From NCBI RefSeq assembly GCF_913777625.1, contig NZ_CAJYTI010000026.1, positions 1-64,000 on the forward strand: DNA of 64,000 nt, read 5' to 3'. Below the pieces are notes generated by a model. The model ran no database searches, was not told the origin of the DNA, and saw nothing but the letters and a program-made list of their open reading frames with translations. Positions 9,759 through 19,587 of the stretch are shown piece by piece (the stretch's first letter is position 1; every line of letters starts with the position of its first letter). This stretch comes from an uncultured Sphingomonas sp. (GTDB lineage Bacteria > Pseudomonadota > Alphaproteobacteria > Sphingomonadales > Sphingomonadaceae). The translations under genes and the position numbers were made by a program.

Positions 9759-10970
9759 TCAAACCGAGGCTGTTCTATCGACCCCGAACAGCGCGGGCAG
9801 CGTCTGTGTGAGCCAGCCGAGCGCGCCTTCCCACCGGTCCGGATCGACCGGCCGCGCGATCCGCGCGAGCACATCGGCCTGCGGGCCGGTCGCATCGAAC
9901 GCGTCGTTGAGCAGGCACTGAGCGAACCAGAGCTGCGCATCCCCGGCCGCCGGGGCGCGGGCGGTACCCGCGGTGACGGCATCGAGGAACGCCGGCAGCT
10001 CGGCATAGGCGTTGAGCCAGCCGCCGGTCGCAAAGCGGGTCTGGCGGAGCATCGGGACGCCGAAAAAGGCGGCCAGCGCGAAGGTCTTCGAATCGCCGAG
10101 CAGCATGCCGTCGGCATGGCGCGCGATCGCCAGCGTCGCCGGATGCGCGCCGATGCCCGGCGGCAGCAGCACCGCATTGGGGCAGGCGGCGATCGTGCCC
10201 AGCAGCGCATCGGCATCGACATGCAGGTCGTTGAGCGGATGGTTGGTCACCGCCAGCGTGGCGCGGTCCCCCACCTGCTCGGAAACCGCGCGGACCAGCG
10301 CCGAATTGGGCTTCGGCCCCACCCGGTGCATCGCCAGGAAATTGTCCTCGGTCTCGCATTCCAGCGGCAGCAGCAGCACCGGGCGGTCCTGCGGGATGCC
10401 GAGCCGGTCGAACAGCGCCGCGCGCTCGCCGGACGGCGGGGCGAGGCGCTGCTGGAGCCGGTCCCAGGCGGGGGCGATCAGTGCGCGCAGCCGGTCCTGC
10501 TGGTCCGGATCGAGCGCGGCCGGCAGGCCGTAATCGTGGGGCCGCTCGGCCAGCAGGATCCAGCGGGGCGGCGGCGCGAAGGGCTCGAACCGCCCCTCCA
10601 TCAGCAGCCGCACGATGCCGGGGAAGCGGGCGGCGGTTGCGTAATCGGCGGTGCGGCACAGCACGACATCGGGTGCGAGGCTGTGGACGAAGCCGATCAG
10701 CCCCTCGGCATCCTCGGGCACGGTGCGGGTGCTCGGATGATCGGGGCCGTCCATGAGGTACCAGCGCACGTGCGGCAGGTCGGTGCAGCGCGCCAGCTCC
10801 TCGGGCCCGAGCCCGGTGCCGCACCAGGGCGCGGGCGCGAGGACGTGAACCTCGTGGCCCTCCTCGGCGAGGCGGCGGAGCAGCGGCTCGACGATCTGGA
10901 CGAACCACCAGTTCGTCACCATCGGCAGGTAGAACAGCACCCGCTGCGGTCGGTCGAGGGAAAGCGGCAA
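9759..10970 (-). CDS. GT-B-like glycosyltransferase or related protein
   Basis: 403 residues from a TTG start with GGAG six bases upstream. The N-terminus RVLFYLPMVTNWWFVQIVEP followed by RRLAEEGHEVHVLAP resembles the acceptor domain of GT-B glycosyltransferases. Later, RPVLLLPLECETEDNF and LLPPGIGAHPATLAIARHAD with GDSKTFALAAFFGVP look like the C-terminal nucleotide-sugar half. No signal peptide or membrane helix. The acceptor and sugar are unknown, and it could be a non-catalytic relative. It is flanked by family A palindromes on both sides. Confidence 0.55.
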   Translation of the reverse strand: MPLSLDRPQRVLFYLPMVTNWWFVQIVEPLLRRLAEEGHEVHVLAPAPWCGTGLGPEELARCTDLPHVRWYLMDGPDHPSTRTVPEDAEGLIGFVHSLAPDVVLCRTADYATAARFPGIVRLLMEGRFEPFAPPPRWILLAERPHDYGLPAALDPDQQDRLRALIAPAWDRLQQRLAPPSGERAALFDRLGIPQDRPVLLLPLECETEDNFLAMHRVGPKPNSALVRAVSEQVGDRATLAVTNHPLNDLHVDADALLGTIAACPNAVLLPPGIGAHPATLAIARHADGMLLGDSKTFALAAFFGVPMLRQTRFATGGWLNAYAELPAFLDAVTAGTARAPAAGDAQLWFAQCLLNDAFDATGPQADVLARIARPVDPDRWEGALGWLTQTLPALFGVDRTASV

Positions 10971-11307
10971 GCGAGGCTCCGGGCGACGATGGTCCTTCCC
11001 GGATTATAGGATGGGCGAAGGGGCGGGCGGGGCAGGGCGGCAAGTTTTGCCTAGTGGGAGCGAGCTAGGCCGCGTCTGTTGCGCGAGGTGAACGGCTGAC
11101 ATCGGGTGGTTCGTTGCCGATATCGAGGCGGCAATTCTACCAAGCGTCACCCCAGCGAAAGCTGGGGTCTCTCGGGGGCTTGGCCAGAACAGGACGGCAC
11201 TGCTGCGGGAGATGCCAGCGTCCGCTGGCATGACGATCATGGGGTGAGGGGCCGTCCACGCAGCTTGGTGGAACGCCCAGCGTTTGCGTCCGGCCCGTCC
11301 CTTATCC
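10971..11307. other. Intergenic region with extragenic palindrome
   Basis: About 340 bp between the glycosyltransferase-like gene and tgt. Holds family A copy 3 (11145-11235). The rest shows no convincing ORF or RNA gene. Confidence 0.5.
11145..11235. repeat. Extragenic palindromic pair, family A copy 3
   Basis: Arms CACCCCAGCGAAAGCTGGGG and ATGCCAGCGTCCGCTGGCAT, with the same GCGGGAGATGCCAGCG junction as copy 2. The middle spacer is only partly conserved. Confidence 0.8.
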
Positions 11308-12438
<1,131 letters not shown>

Positions 12439-12478
12439 CTATTGGCGCGTTTGGGGCCGGAATCCAAGGGAGGGCCGT

Positions 12479-13120
12479 GTGGCGGAACAGGACGACGAAC
12501 TGCGCGCGATGGCAACGCACCGCGGGCTGAAGCTGGTCAAGTCTCGGCGGCGCAAGGCCGGCGGCGACTTCGGGCTGTACGGGCTCAAGGATGCGAGCGG
12601 GGCGGAGGTGTTCGGCTTCGGCGCGGAGGGGCTCACCGCGGATGCGGAGGCGATCCGCGATTTCTTGCGCGGCGGCATGCGGAACGACTGGAGTACGTCG
12701 GTGGAAACCACACCCGGCCCGAAGCGGGTGTCGAAGCCGAAGCCTGCACCCAAGCCAAAGCCTGCGCCGCCGCCGCCGTCCAGGCCGCGCTTCCAGCCGG
12801 CGGTCGCCAATCTGCTGCGCGACCTGCCCGAGGCGAAGGCAGACGAGGCATTCGACGATCTGCTCCAGCGCCCCGGCATCCGCATCGAGCGCATCGTCTC
12901 GCGCGGCCAGGCGACGCCCGAAGACGCGCCGATGGTGCAGGGCTGGGACGAATGGGTGGTGCTGCTCGAAGGCGCGGCCGGGATCCGGATCGAGGATTCG
13001 GCCGAGGTGCGGCTGGGCCCGGGCGACCATCTGCTGATCAAGGCCGGGCAGAAACATTGGGTGACATGGACCGCGCGCGACCGGCCGAGCGTTTGGCTGG
13101 CCGTACATCTGGGCGAATAG
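12479..13120 (+). CDS. Two-domain protein: small N-terminal domain, Pro/Lys linker, cupin
   Basis: 213 residues from GTG 12479 with GGGAGG upstream; the track start at 12251 lies inside tgt on the other strand. Residues 1-65 form a small domain (LRAMATHRGLKLVKSRRRK, then FGLYGLKD). A low-complexity linker PKPAPKPKPAPPPPSRP follows. Residues about 125-213 are a cupin with GIRIERIVSRGQ, WDEWVVLLEG, LGPGDHLLIKAGQKHWVTWT and VWLAVHL. Cupins with this tail are common stand-alone proteins of unknown ligand. Some usual metal-binding histidines seem absent. It is followed 11 bp later by a zinc-binding mini-protein. Confidence 0.75.
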   Translation: MAEQDDELRAMATHRGLKLVKSRRRKAGGDFGLYGLKDASGAEVFGFGAEGLTADAEAIRDFLRGGMRNDWSTSVETTPGPKRVSKPKPAPKPKPAPPPPSRPRFQPAVANLLRDLPEAKADEAFDDLLQRPGIRIERIVSRGQATPEDAPMVQGWDEWVVLLEGAAGIRIEDSAEVRLGPGDHLLIKAGQKHWVTWTARDRPSVWLAVHLGE

Positions 13121-13131
13121 GAGCAGGACCC

Positions 13132-13293
13132 ATGGCCGAACCCACCCATCCCGGCGACGAAGCCGCCCCCGGTACGCCGGGTACCGGCGAGAACTGGTGC
13201 CGCACCTGCGGCGGATCGGGCCGGATCGAAACGGGCGCGTGCCCGGATTGCGGCGGGACCGGCAAGGTCGTGGAGGGGATCGGCGGGGCCTGA
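13132..13293 (+). CDS. Small DnaJ-type zinc-finger protein
   Basis: 53 residues; RBS AGGAGCAGG before ATG 13132. The core CRTCGGSGRI plus CPDCGGTGK is one CxxCxGxG pair, the DnaJ cysteine-rich repeat, enough for one zinc ion. No J domain is present. The N-terminus is acidic and disordered. It is likely co-transcribed with the cupin fusion gene. Function is unknown; a binding or metal-handling role is inference. Confidence 0.7.
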   Translation: MAEPTHPGDEAAPGTPGTGENWCRTCGGSGRIETGACPDCGGTGKVVEGIGGA

Positions 13294-13318
13294 GCGTCGA
13301 ACCGCGCTCCTGTGTTCC

Positions 13319-13403
13319 TAGTGCCCCTGCGAAAGCAGGGGCCCAGGGTCGCGGGCGACTCGCTTTCCTACCCTGGGCTCCTGCTTTCGCAGGAGCCCTA
13401 GGA
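13319..13403. repeat. Extragenic palindromic pair, family B
   Basis: TGCCCCTGCGAAAGCAGGGG and CTCCTGCTTTCGCAGGAG are hairpin arms, flanked inside by CCCAGGGT and ACCCTGGG, so the whole 85 bp is an inverted pair. It sits between convergent genes and could also stop transcription. It is related in layout, not in sequence, to family A. Confidence 0.75.
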
Positions 13404-13429
13404 GGGCAGTGGCGACCTTCCCTGCCGGT

Positions 13430-14683
13430 TTACGGCAGCAACAGACCCGCCAGCGCCGCCGACATCAGGTTGGCCAGGCTGCCCGCGATCAGCGCTTTCA
13501 CGCCCAGCCGTGCGATCACCGGGCGCTGGTTGGGCGCGAGGCTGCCGGTGGTGGCCATCTGGATCGCGATCGAGCTGAAATTGGCGAAACCGCACAGCGC
13601 GAAGGTGATGATCGCGCGCGAACGCGGGGCCAGGTCGGTCACCTTGCCCAGCTCGATGAAGCCGACGAACTCGTTGAGCACCACCTTGGTGCCGAACAGG
13701 CTGCCGGCGGTGAGCGATTCGTGCCAGGAAATGCCGAGCAGGTACATGACCGGCGCGAAGATCGTGCCGATGATCGCCTGGAAGCTGAGGCTCGGATAGC
13801 CGAACCAGCCGCCGACCATGCCGAGCAGCCCGTTCGCCAGCGCGACGAGTGCGACGAAGGCGAGCACCATCGCGCCGACGGCCACGGCGATCTTCACGCC
13901 GGTCGACGCGCCGTTGGCCGCCGCCATGATGATGTTGGCGGCGCGTTCTTCCTGGAGGTCGCCCTCGGCGACGCGGATCACCTCGTCCTCGCCGGACATC
14001 GGCGCGTCGAGCGCGGTGGGCTCGTCCGGCATGATGATCTTGGCCATCATCAGCCCGCCCGGCGCGGCCATGAACGAGGCGGCGAGGAGGTAGGGCAGCG
14101 AGGCCGGGCCGAGCAGACTGGCATAGGCGGCGAGGATCGTCCCTGCGACGCCCGACATGCCGACGCTCATCACCGCGAACACCTGCGAAGGCGAGAGGCG
14201 GGCGAGATAGGGGCGGATCACCAGCGGCGCCTCGCTCTGGCCGACGAAGATGTTCGCCGCCGCGCACAGCGATTCGACCTTGCTGACCCCGGTCACCTTC
14301 TCGATCGCGCCGCCGATCCAGCGCACCACCTGCTGCATGATGCCGACATGGTAGAGGATCGAGACGAGCGCGGCGAAGAAGATGATCACCGGCAGCGCGG
14401 CGATGGCGAGGCTCTGGCCGCCCAGCTCCGGCTTGGCGAGGTTGCCGAACAGCAGGCTGGTGCCGGCGCTGGCATAGCCGAGCAGCGCCGAGACGCCGTT
14501 CGCCATGCTGTGCAGCGCCACCTGGCCCCACGCGGTGCGCAGGACAATGATCGCCATGCCGGCCTGGAGCAGGAAGGCGGGCCCGACGATGCGCAGGCGG
14601 ATCGCGCGACGGTTGCTCGAAAGCAGGAAAGCGATCGCCAAAATCGCCAGCACCCCGAAAATGCCGATCGGGAAATGAGTCAT
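13430..14683 (-). CDS. Concentrative nucleoside transporter (NupC/CNT family)
   Basis: 417 residues from ATG 14683 (MTHFPIGIFGV); the longer track ORF adds a non-hydrophobic leader. About ten membrane segments with CNT motifs ANIFVGQSEAPLVIRPYL and SLFGTKVVLNEFVGFIEL. CNT proteins import nucleosides with protons or sodium. No nucleoside catabolic genes adjoin it. Strong family match; specificity unknown. Confidence 0.9.
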   Translation of the reverse strand: MTHFPIGIFGVLAILAIAFLLSSNRRAIRLRIVGPAFLLQAGMAIIVLRTAWGQVALHSMANGVSALLGYASAGTSLLFGNLAKPELGGQSLAIAALPVIIFFAALVSILYHVGIMQQVVRWIGGAIEKVTGVSKVESLCAAANIFVGQSEAPLVIRPYLARLSPSQVFAVMSVGMSGVAGTILAAYASLLGPASLPYLLAASFMAAPGGLMMAKIIMPDEPTALDAPMSGEDEVIRVAEGDLQEERAANIIMAAANGASTGVKIAVAVGAMVLAFVALVALANGLLGMVGGWFGYPSLSFQAIIGTIFAPVMYLLGISWHESLTAGSLFGTKVVLNEFVGFIELGKVTDLAPRSRAIITFALCGFANFSSIAIQMATTGSLAPNQRPVIARLGVKALIAGSLANLMSAALAGLLLP

Positions 14684-14799
14684 TCTGAAGTCGTACGTCC
14701 CCACGCCGGCGGTATCCCGGCCAGCAAACCCATCGACCATACACGGGATGGCGCCACTTGCCAGCCGCTAGCGTGTATGGCGGCGGGACAGGGGGCGGG

Positions 14800-15954
14800 T
14801 CAGCTGTGGGTAACCAGCCGTTTCAGCATCGCATCGGCGGTCGCCTGGGAAAGCGGGGTCACCGTGGGATTGTAGGTCGCGCTCGACTTCACCGTCTTGG
14901 CATATTCGTGCGGACGCCCGGCATAGGCGCGCACTTCGCGGCGCAGCTGCTCCATCGTCCCGAACGCCTCGGCCGCGTGCGCCATCGACAGGCCGTGGTC
15001 GATCGCGTTGAGATATTGCGCGAACTGGGTGCGATCGGTGGCGCTGAGGTTCGACATTACGAAGAAATGGGTGAGCAGCCAGGCGTGATAGGGCGTCCAG
15101 TCCATCCGCTTCGACGGCGCGTGGAGATAGCTGCCGGTGATCACCGCCCTCGTATCCAGCCGGCCATAGGCGCGCAGCATCGGCGTGAGGTTGGCCGGCT
15201 GCTCGCCATATTCGATCGAGCCGTCATGCTTGAACACGACGGTCGAGAAGATCGCGCCGATCCCGTCGAAATACCAGCGCGGATAGGCGTTGGGCACATA
15301 GTGCAGCATCAGATGCTGGGCATAGGCGCCGTAGAGGATCGACTCCCAGCTGCGGGATACCGGCGGGTGGTTGAGCGGCTTGCCGATGCAATCCGAGGCT
15401 GCGTCCGATTCGCCGTCATTGTCGGCCGCGCCGGTGTCACCGCAATCGGCGGCGTTGGCCTTGGCGGTGTCCGTGTCGATCACCTGATCGGCCCGCGCGA
15501 TCGCCAGCACCGCGCCGCTCGGGCGCGGGTCGTAGAAGCGCTGGCCGACGAACGGCTTGGCGAAGGGCCCCTCGTCCGCGCCGATGTTGCGCAGGCCGCT
15601 GTCGCGCAGGTCCTTGGCGGTGCTGAACAGCACGATCTCGATCCGCGGCGGCTCGGCGGTGCGGCTGCGCACGCGGTAGAGCCGGTCGAGCAGCGCGTGG
15701 AGCTTCTCGAGGTTGGTGGCGATGCGCCGCAACTGGCCCTCATCGCCTTCGGAATAGACGACGACGTCGTCCGCTTCGGCCCGCTTCCAGCGGCTCATCG
15801 GCTCGCCCGGCTTGTCGGTCGTGCCGGTCACGACGATCGGCGTGCTGTCCTGCCCGGCAGGCGCGGTCTGCGCCCAGGCCCCCAGCGCACCGCCGATCAC
15901 GCCGGACACGCACAACATCACTCCACAAACGGACCGAATCCGCATGCTCCGCAT
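14800..15954 (-). CDS. Secreted protein resembling gluzincin-like DUF1570 proteins, catalytic motif lost
   Basis: 384 residues with a signal peptide ending near AWAQ. The region at residues 203-240 (ILYGAYAQHLMLHYVPNAYPRWYFDGIG) lines up with the HEYxHHxxxx...PxWxxEG segment of peptidase-MA-like proteins, but the HExxH positions read GAYAQ. If the alignment is right, it is a non-catalytic relative. No close function known. It stands alone between the nupC-like gene and fixJ. Start at 15954 or the in-frame ATG at 15945. Confidence 0.55.
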   Translation of the reverse strand: MRSMRIRSVCGVMLCVSGVIGGALGAWAQTAPAGQDSTPIVVTGTTDKPGEPMSRWKRAEADDVVVYSEGDEGQLRRIATNLEKLHALLDRLYRVRSRTAEPPRIEIVLFSTAKDLRDSGLRNIGADEGPFAKPFVGQRFYDPRPSGAVLAIARADQVIDTDTAKANAADCGDTGAADNDGESDAASDCIGKPLNHPPVSRSWESILYGAYAQHLMLHYVPNAYPRWYFDGIGAIFSTVVFKHDGSIEYGEQPANLTPMLRAYGRLDTRAVITGSYLHAPSKRMDWTPYHAWLLTHFFVMSNLSATDRTQFAQYLNAIDHGLSMAHAAEAFGTMEQLRREVRAYAGRPHEYAKTVKSSATYNPTVTPLSQATADAMLKRLVTHS

Positions 15955-16023
15955 CCCCCAACCCAGACGCGCTCCGCTACCACGAGCGCGCGCGGTCGCG
16001 CCAGAACCCTTTCGGCGGGTCCG

Positions 16024-16638
16024 TCAGCCGTCCAGACCCGCGGCAAAGGCCAGCCGCAGCGCCTCGGAAAGGCTGCGCGCCTCGAGCTTGGCCATGGCGT
16101 TGGCGCGGTGCACCTCCACCGTGCGCGGCGAGATGCCGAGATCATAGGCGATCGTCTTGTTCGGATGCCCGCGCACCAGCCCGCGCAGCACGTCCTGTTC
16201 GCGCGGCGAGAGCAGGCCGATGCGCCGCTCCGCATCGGCCTGGGTGGCGTCGGCGGCGTCGCCTTCCTCGATCCGTTCGAACCCGCGCTCGAGTGCCTCC
16301 AGCAGCGCGTCGCGATCGAACGGCTTTTCGAGAAAGTCGATCGCACCGCCCTTCATCGCGGCCACCGCGGTGCCGACATCGCCGTGCCCGGTGAGCACGA
16401 TCACCGGCAGCTTCACGCCGCGCTTGCCGAGTTCGGCCTGCACCTCGATGCCGTCCATCTCGGGCATGCGCACGTCGAGCAGGATACAGCCCGGCCTGGC
16501 ATCCTGCACCTTCTCCAGGAAGGCGACGCCGGAGGGATAGGTGTCGACGTCATAGCCCGAGGTGCGCAGCAGGAAACTGGTCGATCGGCGGACCGACTCC
16601 TCGTCGTCGACCAGGTGGACGCGCTTGCGCTCGCTCAT
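16024..16638 (-). CDS. fixJ: Two-component response regulator FixJ
   Basis: 204 residues. Receiver domain 1-120 with acidic pair DD near residue 11, phospho-acceptor Asp55 in [16 protein letters not shown] and the KPF lysine. C-terminal LuxR-type helix-turn-helix ([15 protein letters not shown], then [23 protein letters not shown]). FixJ activates low-oxygen genes when phosphorylated by FixL. Its ATG overlaps the fixL stop by 4 bp, so the two are co-translated. The track ORF that reaches to 16980 is an upstream extension within fixL. Confidence 0.92.
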   Translation of the reverse strand: MSERKRVHLVDDEESVRRSTSFLLRTSGYDVDTYPSGVAFLEKVQDARPGCILLDVRMPEMDGIEVQAELGKRGVKLPVIVLTGHGDVGTAVAAMKGGAIDFLEKPFDRDALLEALERGFERIEEGDAADATQADAERRIGLLSPREQDVLRGLVRGHPNKTIAYDLGISPRTVEVHRANAMAKLEARSLSEALRLAFAAGLDG

Positions 16639-18149
16639 GCAGGCTCCTCGTTTGCGGACATCAGGGTGAAGTTGAAGATCGTTCCGCCCTCGGCGCGGGG
16701 CTCGGCCCAGATCCGGCCGCCATGCGCCTCGACGATGGTGCGGCAGATCGACAGGCCCAGCCCCATGCCGCGTTCCTTGGTGGTCGCAAAGGCCTGGAAC
16801 AGCCGGGGCGCCTGTTCGGGGGCGATGCCGGGGCCGGTATCGGCCACCCAGACGCGCACCAGGTTGCGCGGCGCCAGTTCCGATCCGATCGTGATCTCGC
16901 GCACCGGGCTCGCCGCCATCGCCTCGATCGCGTTGCGGATCAGGTTGACCAGCACCTGCTGGATCTGCACCCGGTCGCACAGCACCTGCGTCGCGTGCGG
17001 ATCGAGCGCGTAGAAGGCGCGCACGCCCAGCTCGCGCGATCCGGTGAGCGCCAGGCGGCTGGCCTCGTCGATCAGCCGGGGCAGGTCGACCAGCCCCATG
17101 TCCGCCTCGCCCCGCGCGACGAATTCGCGCAGGCGGCGCACGATGTTGCCGGCCCGCAGCGCCTCCTTGACCGATTCCTCCATCGCCTCCTGGATCATCG
17201 CCTGATCCTCGGGATCGCCGCTGTCGCGGTCCATCAGCGTGCGGCCCGCCTCCAGATAGTTGGCGATGGCGGTGAGCGGCTGGTTGAGCTCATGCGCCAG
17301 CGTCGAGGCCATGGTGCCCATGGCGGAGAGCCGCGAGACGTGGATAAGCTCCGACTGGAGCTCCTTCAGCTGCAGCTCGGCGCGCTGCTCGTCGGTCAGG
17401 TCGCGGATGAAGCCGGTGAAGATGCGGTGGCCGTCGCTGCTCGCTTCGCCGACCTGCAGCTCCATCGGGAAATCGGTGCCGTCGCGCCGCTGGCCGACGA
17501 CGATGCGGCCGATGCCGATCACCCGGCGCTCGCCGGTGGTGAGGTAGCGGGCGAGATAGCTGTCGTGCAGCTGCGCGTCGGGCGCGGGCATCAGCATGCT
17601 GACATTGCGGCCGATCACGTCCGCTTCCTTCCATCCGAACAGCCGCTCGGCCGCCGCGCTGAACGAGAGGATCACGCCCTTGTCGTCGATCACCACCATT
17701 GCCGAGGGCACGGTGGCGAGGATCGAGCGCAGGTGGAGCGCACTGCCTGCCAGCGCGGTCTGCGACGCCTTCAGGTCGGTGATGTCGCGGAACACCTCGG
17801 CATAGCCGTGCAAGGTGCCGTCGGCGGCGACCAGCGCGCTGAGCTGGACCTCGGCCAGATACTCGCTGCCGTCGCGGCGGATGCGCCAGCCTTCCTCGAT
17901 CAGCCGGCCGGCGGCACGGGCGCGGGCCAGATCGCGCGCGGGCTTGCCGGCGGCGGTTTCGGCAGGGGGATAGTGCAGCGCGAAATGGGCACCGTGCAGC
18001 TCGGCCGAGGTCCACCCGTCGAGCAGTTCCACCCCGCGACTCCAGCTGGCGATCCGGCCCTCGGCATCGAGCAGCAACACGCCACGATCGCTCGCCGCTT
18101 CGAACAGAAGCGCCATCGCGATCGGGTCGTGGCTCGGACGGTTCGCCAT
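16635..18149 (-). CDS. fixL: Oxygen-sensing histidine kinase FixL
   Basis: 504 residues. PAS 1 at about 12-125; haem PAS at about 138-252; dimerisation/phospho-acceptor H286 in AHELNQP; ATPase domain at about 385-500 with [14 protein letters not shown]. The second PAS matches rhizobial FixL closely: His195 in HDSYLARY is the expected proximal haem ligand, with Arg201 and Arg215 (GIGRIV) at the positions that sense bound oxygen. So it should be a cytoplasmic haem oxygen sensor. No transmembrane segments are seen. No nif or fix genes are in the window, so it probably controls micro-oxic respiration rather than nitrogen fixation. Confidence 0.92.
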   Translation of the reverse strand: MANRPSHDPIAMALLFEAASDRGVLLLDAEGRIASWSRGVELLDGWTSAELHGAHFALHYPPAETAAGKPARDLARARAAGRLIEEGWRIRRDGSEYLAEVQLSALVAADGTLHGYAEVFRDITDLKASQTALAGSALHLRSILATVPSAMVVIDDKGVILSFSAAAERLFGWKEADVIGRNVSMLMPAPDAQLHDSYLARYLTTGERRVIGIGRIVVGQRRDGTDFPMELQVGEASSDGHRIFTGFIRDLTDEQRAELQLKELQSELIHVSRLSAMGTMASTLAHELNQPLTAIANYLEAGRTLMDRDSGDPEDQAMIQEAMEESVKEALRAGNIVRRLREFVARGEADMGLVDLPRLIDEASRLALTGSRELGVRAFYALDPHATQVLCDRVQIQQVLVNLIRNAIEAMAASPVREITIGSELAPRNLVRVWVADTGPGIAPEQAPRLFQAFATTKERGMGLGLSICRTIVEAHGGRIWAEPRAEGGTIFNFTLMSANEEPA

Positions 18150-18213
18150 AAAGTCCGTTACTTGTCCTGTATCCCTGAGAGGCGCGAGCGCGTGCGACGG
18201 GGTACGCTAGGGT

Positions 18214-18227
18214 TTGATCATCGTCAA
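18214..18227. promoter_or_regulatory. FNR/FixK-type box
   Basis: TTGATCATCGTCAA fits the anaerobox TTGAT-N4-ATCAA with one mismatch. It lies between fixL (minus) and a 38-residue ORF (plus). If its centre is at -41.5, transcription toward the small ORF would start near 18262, 18 bases before its ATG. The ORF track wrongly uses the TTG of this box as a start codon. Confidence 0.65.
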
Positions 18228-18279
18228 AGTAAAGGGACGCGTCTTCCGCGATGCTGCCGCCTTCCAGATGGAGGCGAAG

Positions 18280-18396
18280 ATGCTCGACGTCATCGGCAGC
18301 AATTATCTCTACATGGTGGCGGGTGCGATGGGGGTGTTCACCCTTGCGCTCGCGTTCGTCAGCCTCAGCGAGTACATGCATCCGCGCGATCGTTGA
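18280..18396 (+). CDS. 38-residue single-span membrane protein downstream of FNR/FixK box
   Basis: Starting at ATG 18280, with GGAGG five bases upstream, the product is MLDVIGSNYLYMVAGAMG... ending in EYMHPRDR: one hydrophobic helix (about residues 10-30) and a short charged tail. The longer ORF-track start lies in the regulatory box. No family is recognised; it is not clearly CcoQ, CydX or another known small oxidase subunit. The box and the neighbouring fixLJ suggest oxygen control. Confidence 0.6.
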   Translation: MLDVIGSNYLYMVAGAMGVFTLALAFVSLSEYMHPRDR

Positions 18397-18458
18397 TTTC
18401 GTGCGCTGCGGCCTGCACGGACTTCCCGAACGGCGCGCGGCGCGCTAGCGCGGGCGGC

Positions 18459-19349
18459 ATGACTGCAAACCTTTCGATCGCCGGCCTCGAGCTGGGCGGA
18501 ACCAAATGTGTGGCAACGCTGGGCAGCGGGCCGGAGGATGTGCGCGAGCGGCATGTCGTGCCGACCACCGACCCCGCGACGACGCTGGCGGCGATCGAGG
18601 CGGTGCTCGACGGCTGGGCGTTCGACGCGATCGGCATCGCCAGTTTCGGGCCGATCGAGCTCAACCCTGCACGGCCCAATTTCGGGTCGATCATCGCGAC
18701 CACCAAGCCCGGCTGGAACGACACCGATCTCACCCGGCGGCTTTCCGCCCGCTATGCCAAGCCGCTGGCGATCCAGACCGACGTCAACGGCGCGGCGCTG
18801 GCCGAAGCGCGCTGGGGCGCCTCGGCCGGGCTGTCGACCCATGCCTATATCACCATCGGTACCGGCGTGGGCGTGGGCCTCGTCGCCAATGGCCGCCCCA
18901 TCATGGGCTATGCGCATGGCGAGGCGGGGCACATGCGCTCGGCCCGCGCGCCCGGCGACAGCTTCGCCGGCTGGTGCCCGTACCATGGCGACTGTGCCGA
19001 GGGGCTGCTCTCCGGCCCGGCACTGGCGGCGCGATTCGGGCGGCCGGGGCAGGACGTTGCCGACGATGCGCCCGAATGGGACTATTTCGCGCATGACCTG
19101 GCGGCGCTGCTCCACAACCTGATCGTGTCGCTCGCCCCCGAGCGGATCGCGATCGGCGGCGGCGTGATGACCAAGCGCCCGCAGCTGTTCGGCGCGGTGC
19201 GCGAAAAGGTCGCGGCGATGATCAACGGCTATGGCGCGCTGGCCGGCTATTGCGCCGAGCTCGACACCCGGGTCGGCCCGCCGGGGCTCGGTGACATGGC
19301 CGGCCCGCTGGGCGCGATCGCGATGGGGCTGGAAGCGCTCGATCGGTGA
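18459..19349 (+). CDS. ROK family sugar kinase, probable fructokinase
   Basis: 296 residues. ROK hallmarks: AGLELGGTKC ATP loop, QTDVNGAALAEA, TIGTGVGVGLV and the ROK zinc cluster GHM...WCPYHGDCAEGLLSGPAL, which is typical of the fructokinase branch. Phosphorylates a hexose, most likely fructose, at C6 with ATP. Start ATG 18459 (MTANLSIAGL); the 875-residue track ORF is a shadow extension through fixL. Substrate is inferred from the CPYHGDC form. Confidence 0.85.
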   Translation: MTANLSIAGLELGGTKCVATLGSGPEDVRERHVVPTTDPATTLAAIEAVLDGWAFDAIGIASFGPIELNPARPNFGSIIATTKPGWNDTDLTRRLSARYAKPLAIQTDVNGAALAEARWGASAGLSTHAYITIGTGVGVGLVANGRPIMGYAHGEAGHMRSARAPGDSFAGWCPYHGDCAEGLLSGPALAARFGRPGQDVADDAPEWDYFAHDLAALLHNLIVSLAPERIAIGGGVMTKRPQLFGAVREKVAAMINGYGALAGYCAELDTRVGPPGLGDMAGPLGAIAMGLEALDR

Positions 19350-19407
19350 TTCGGGCGTTTGGGGGTTGCGTCCTGCGCCCAAGCGGCATACAGGGCGCAC
19401 CCTCGGT

Positions 19408-19484
19408 CGGGGCGTAGCGCAGCCTGGTAGCGCATCACACTGGGGGTGTGGGGGTCGCAGGTTCGAATCCTGTCGCCCCGACCA
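19408..19484 (+). tRNA. tRNA-Pro (anticodon GGG)
   Basis: 77 nt with encoded CCA. Acceptor CGGGGCG/CGCCCCG, D arm with AGCCTGGTAGCGC, anticodon stem TCACA/TGTGG around loop CTGGGGG (anticodon GGG) and T arm GCAGG-TTCGAAT-CCTGT all pair. Reads CCC and CCU proline codons. Confidence 0.96.
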
Positions 19485-19587
19485 AGCCACACCCAAGATA
19501 TCCTGCAATCGTCGGATCGTTGCGCAGACGCGACCTTAGGGGAACTCCCCCTTTGCACGCCCGCACCCGCCACCCATATGCGCGTCC

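Noticed and set aside
18214-18279. ORF-track start (TTG 18214) for the small membrane ORF
   Set aside because: The TTG is the first half of the FNR/FixK-like box; GGAGG-ATG at 18280 is preferred.
16722-18458. Long plus ORF through fixL joined to the ROK kinase
   Set aside because: The fixL strand has full sensor-kinase domains; the ROK protein begins cleanly at ATG 18459.
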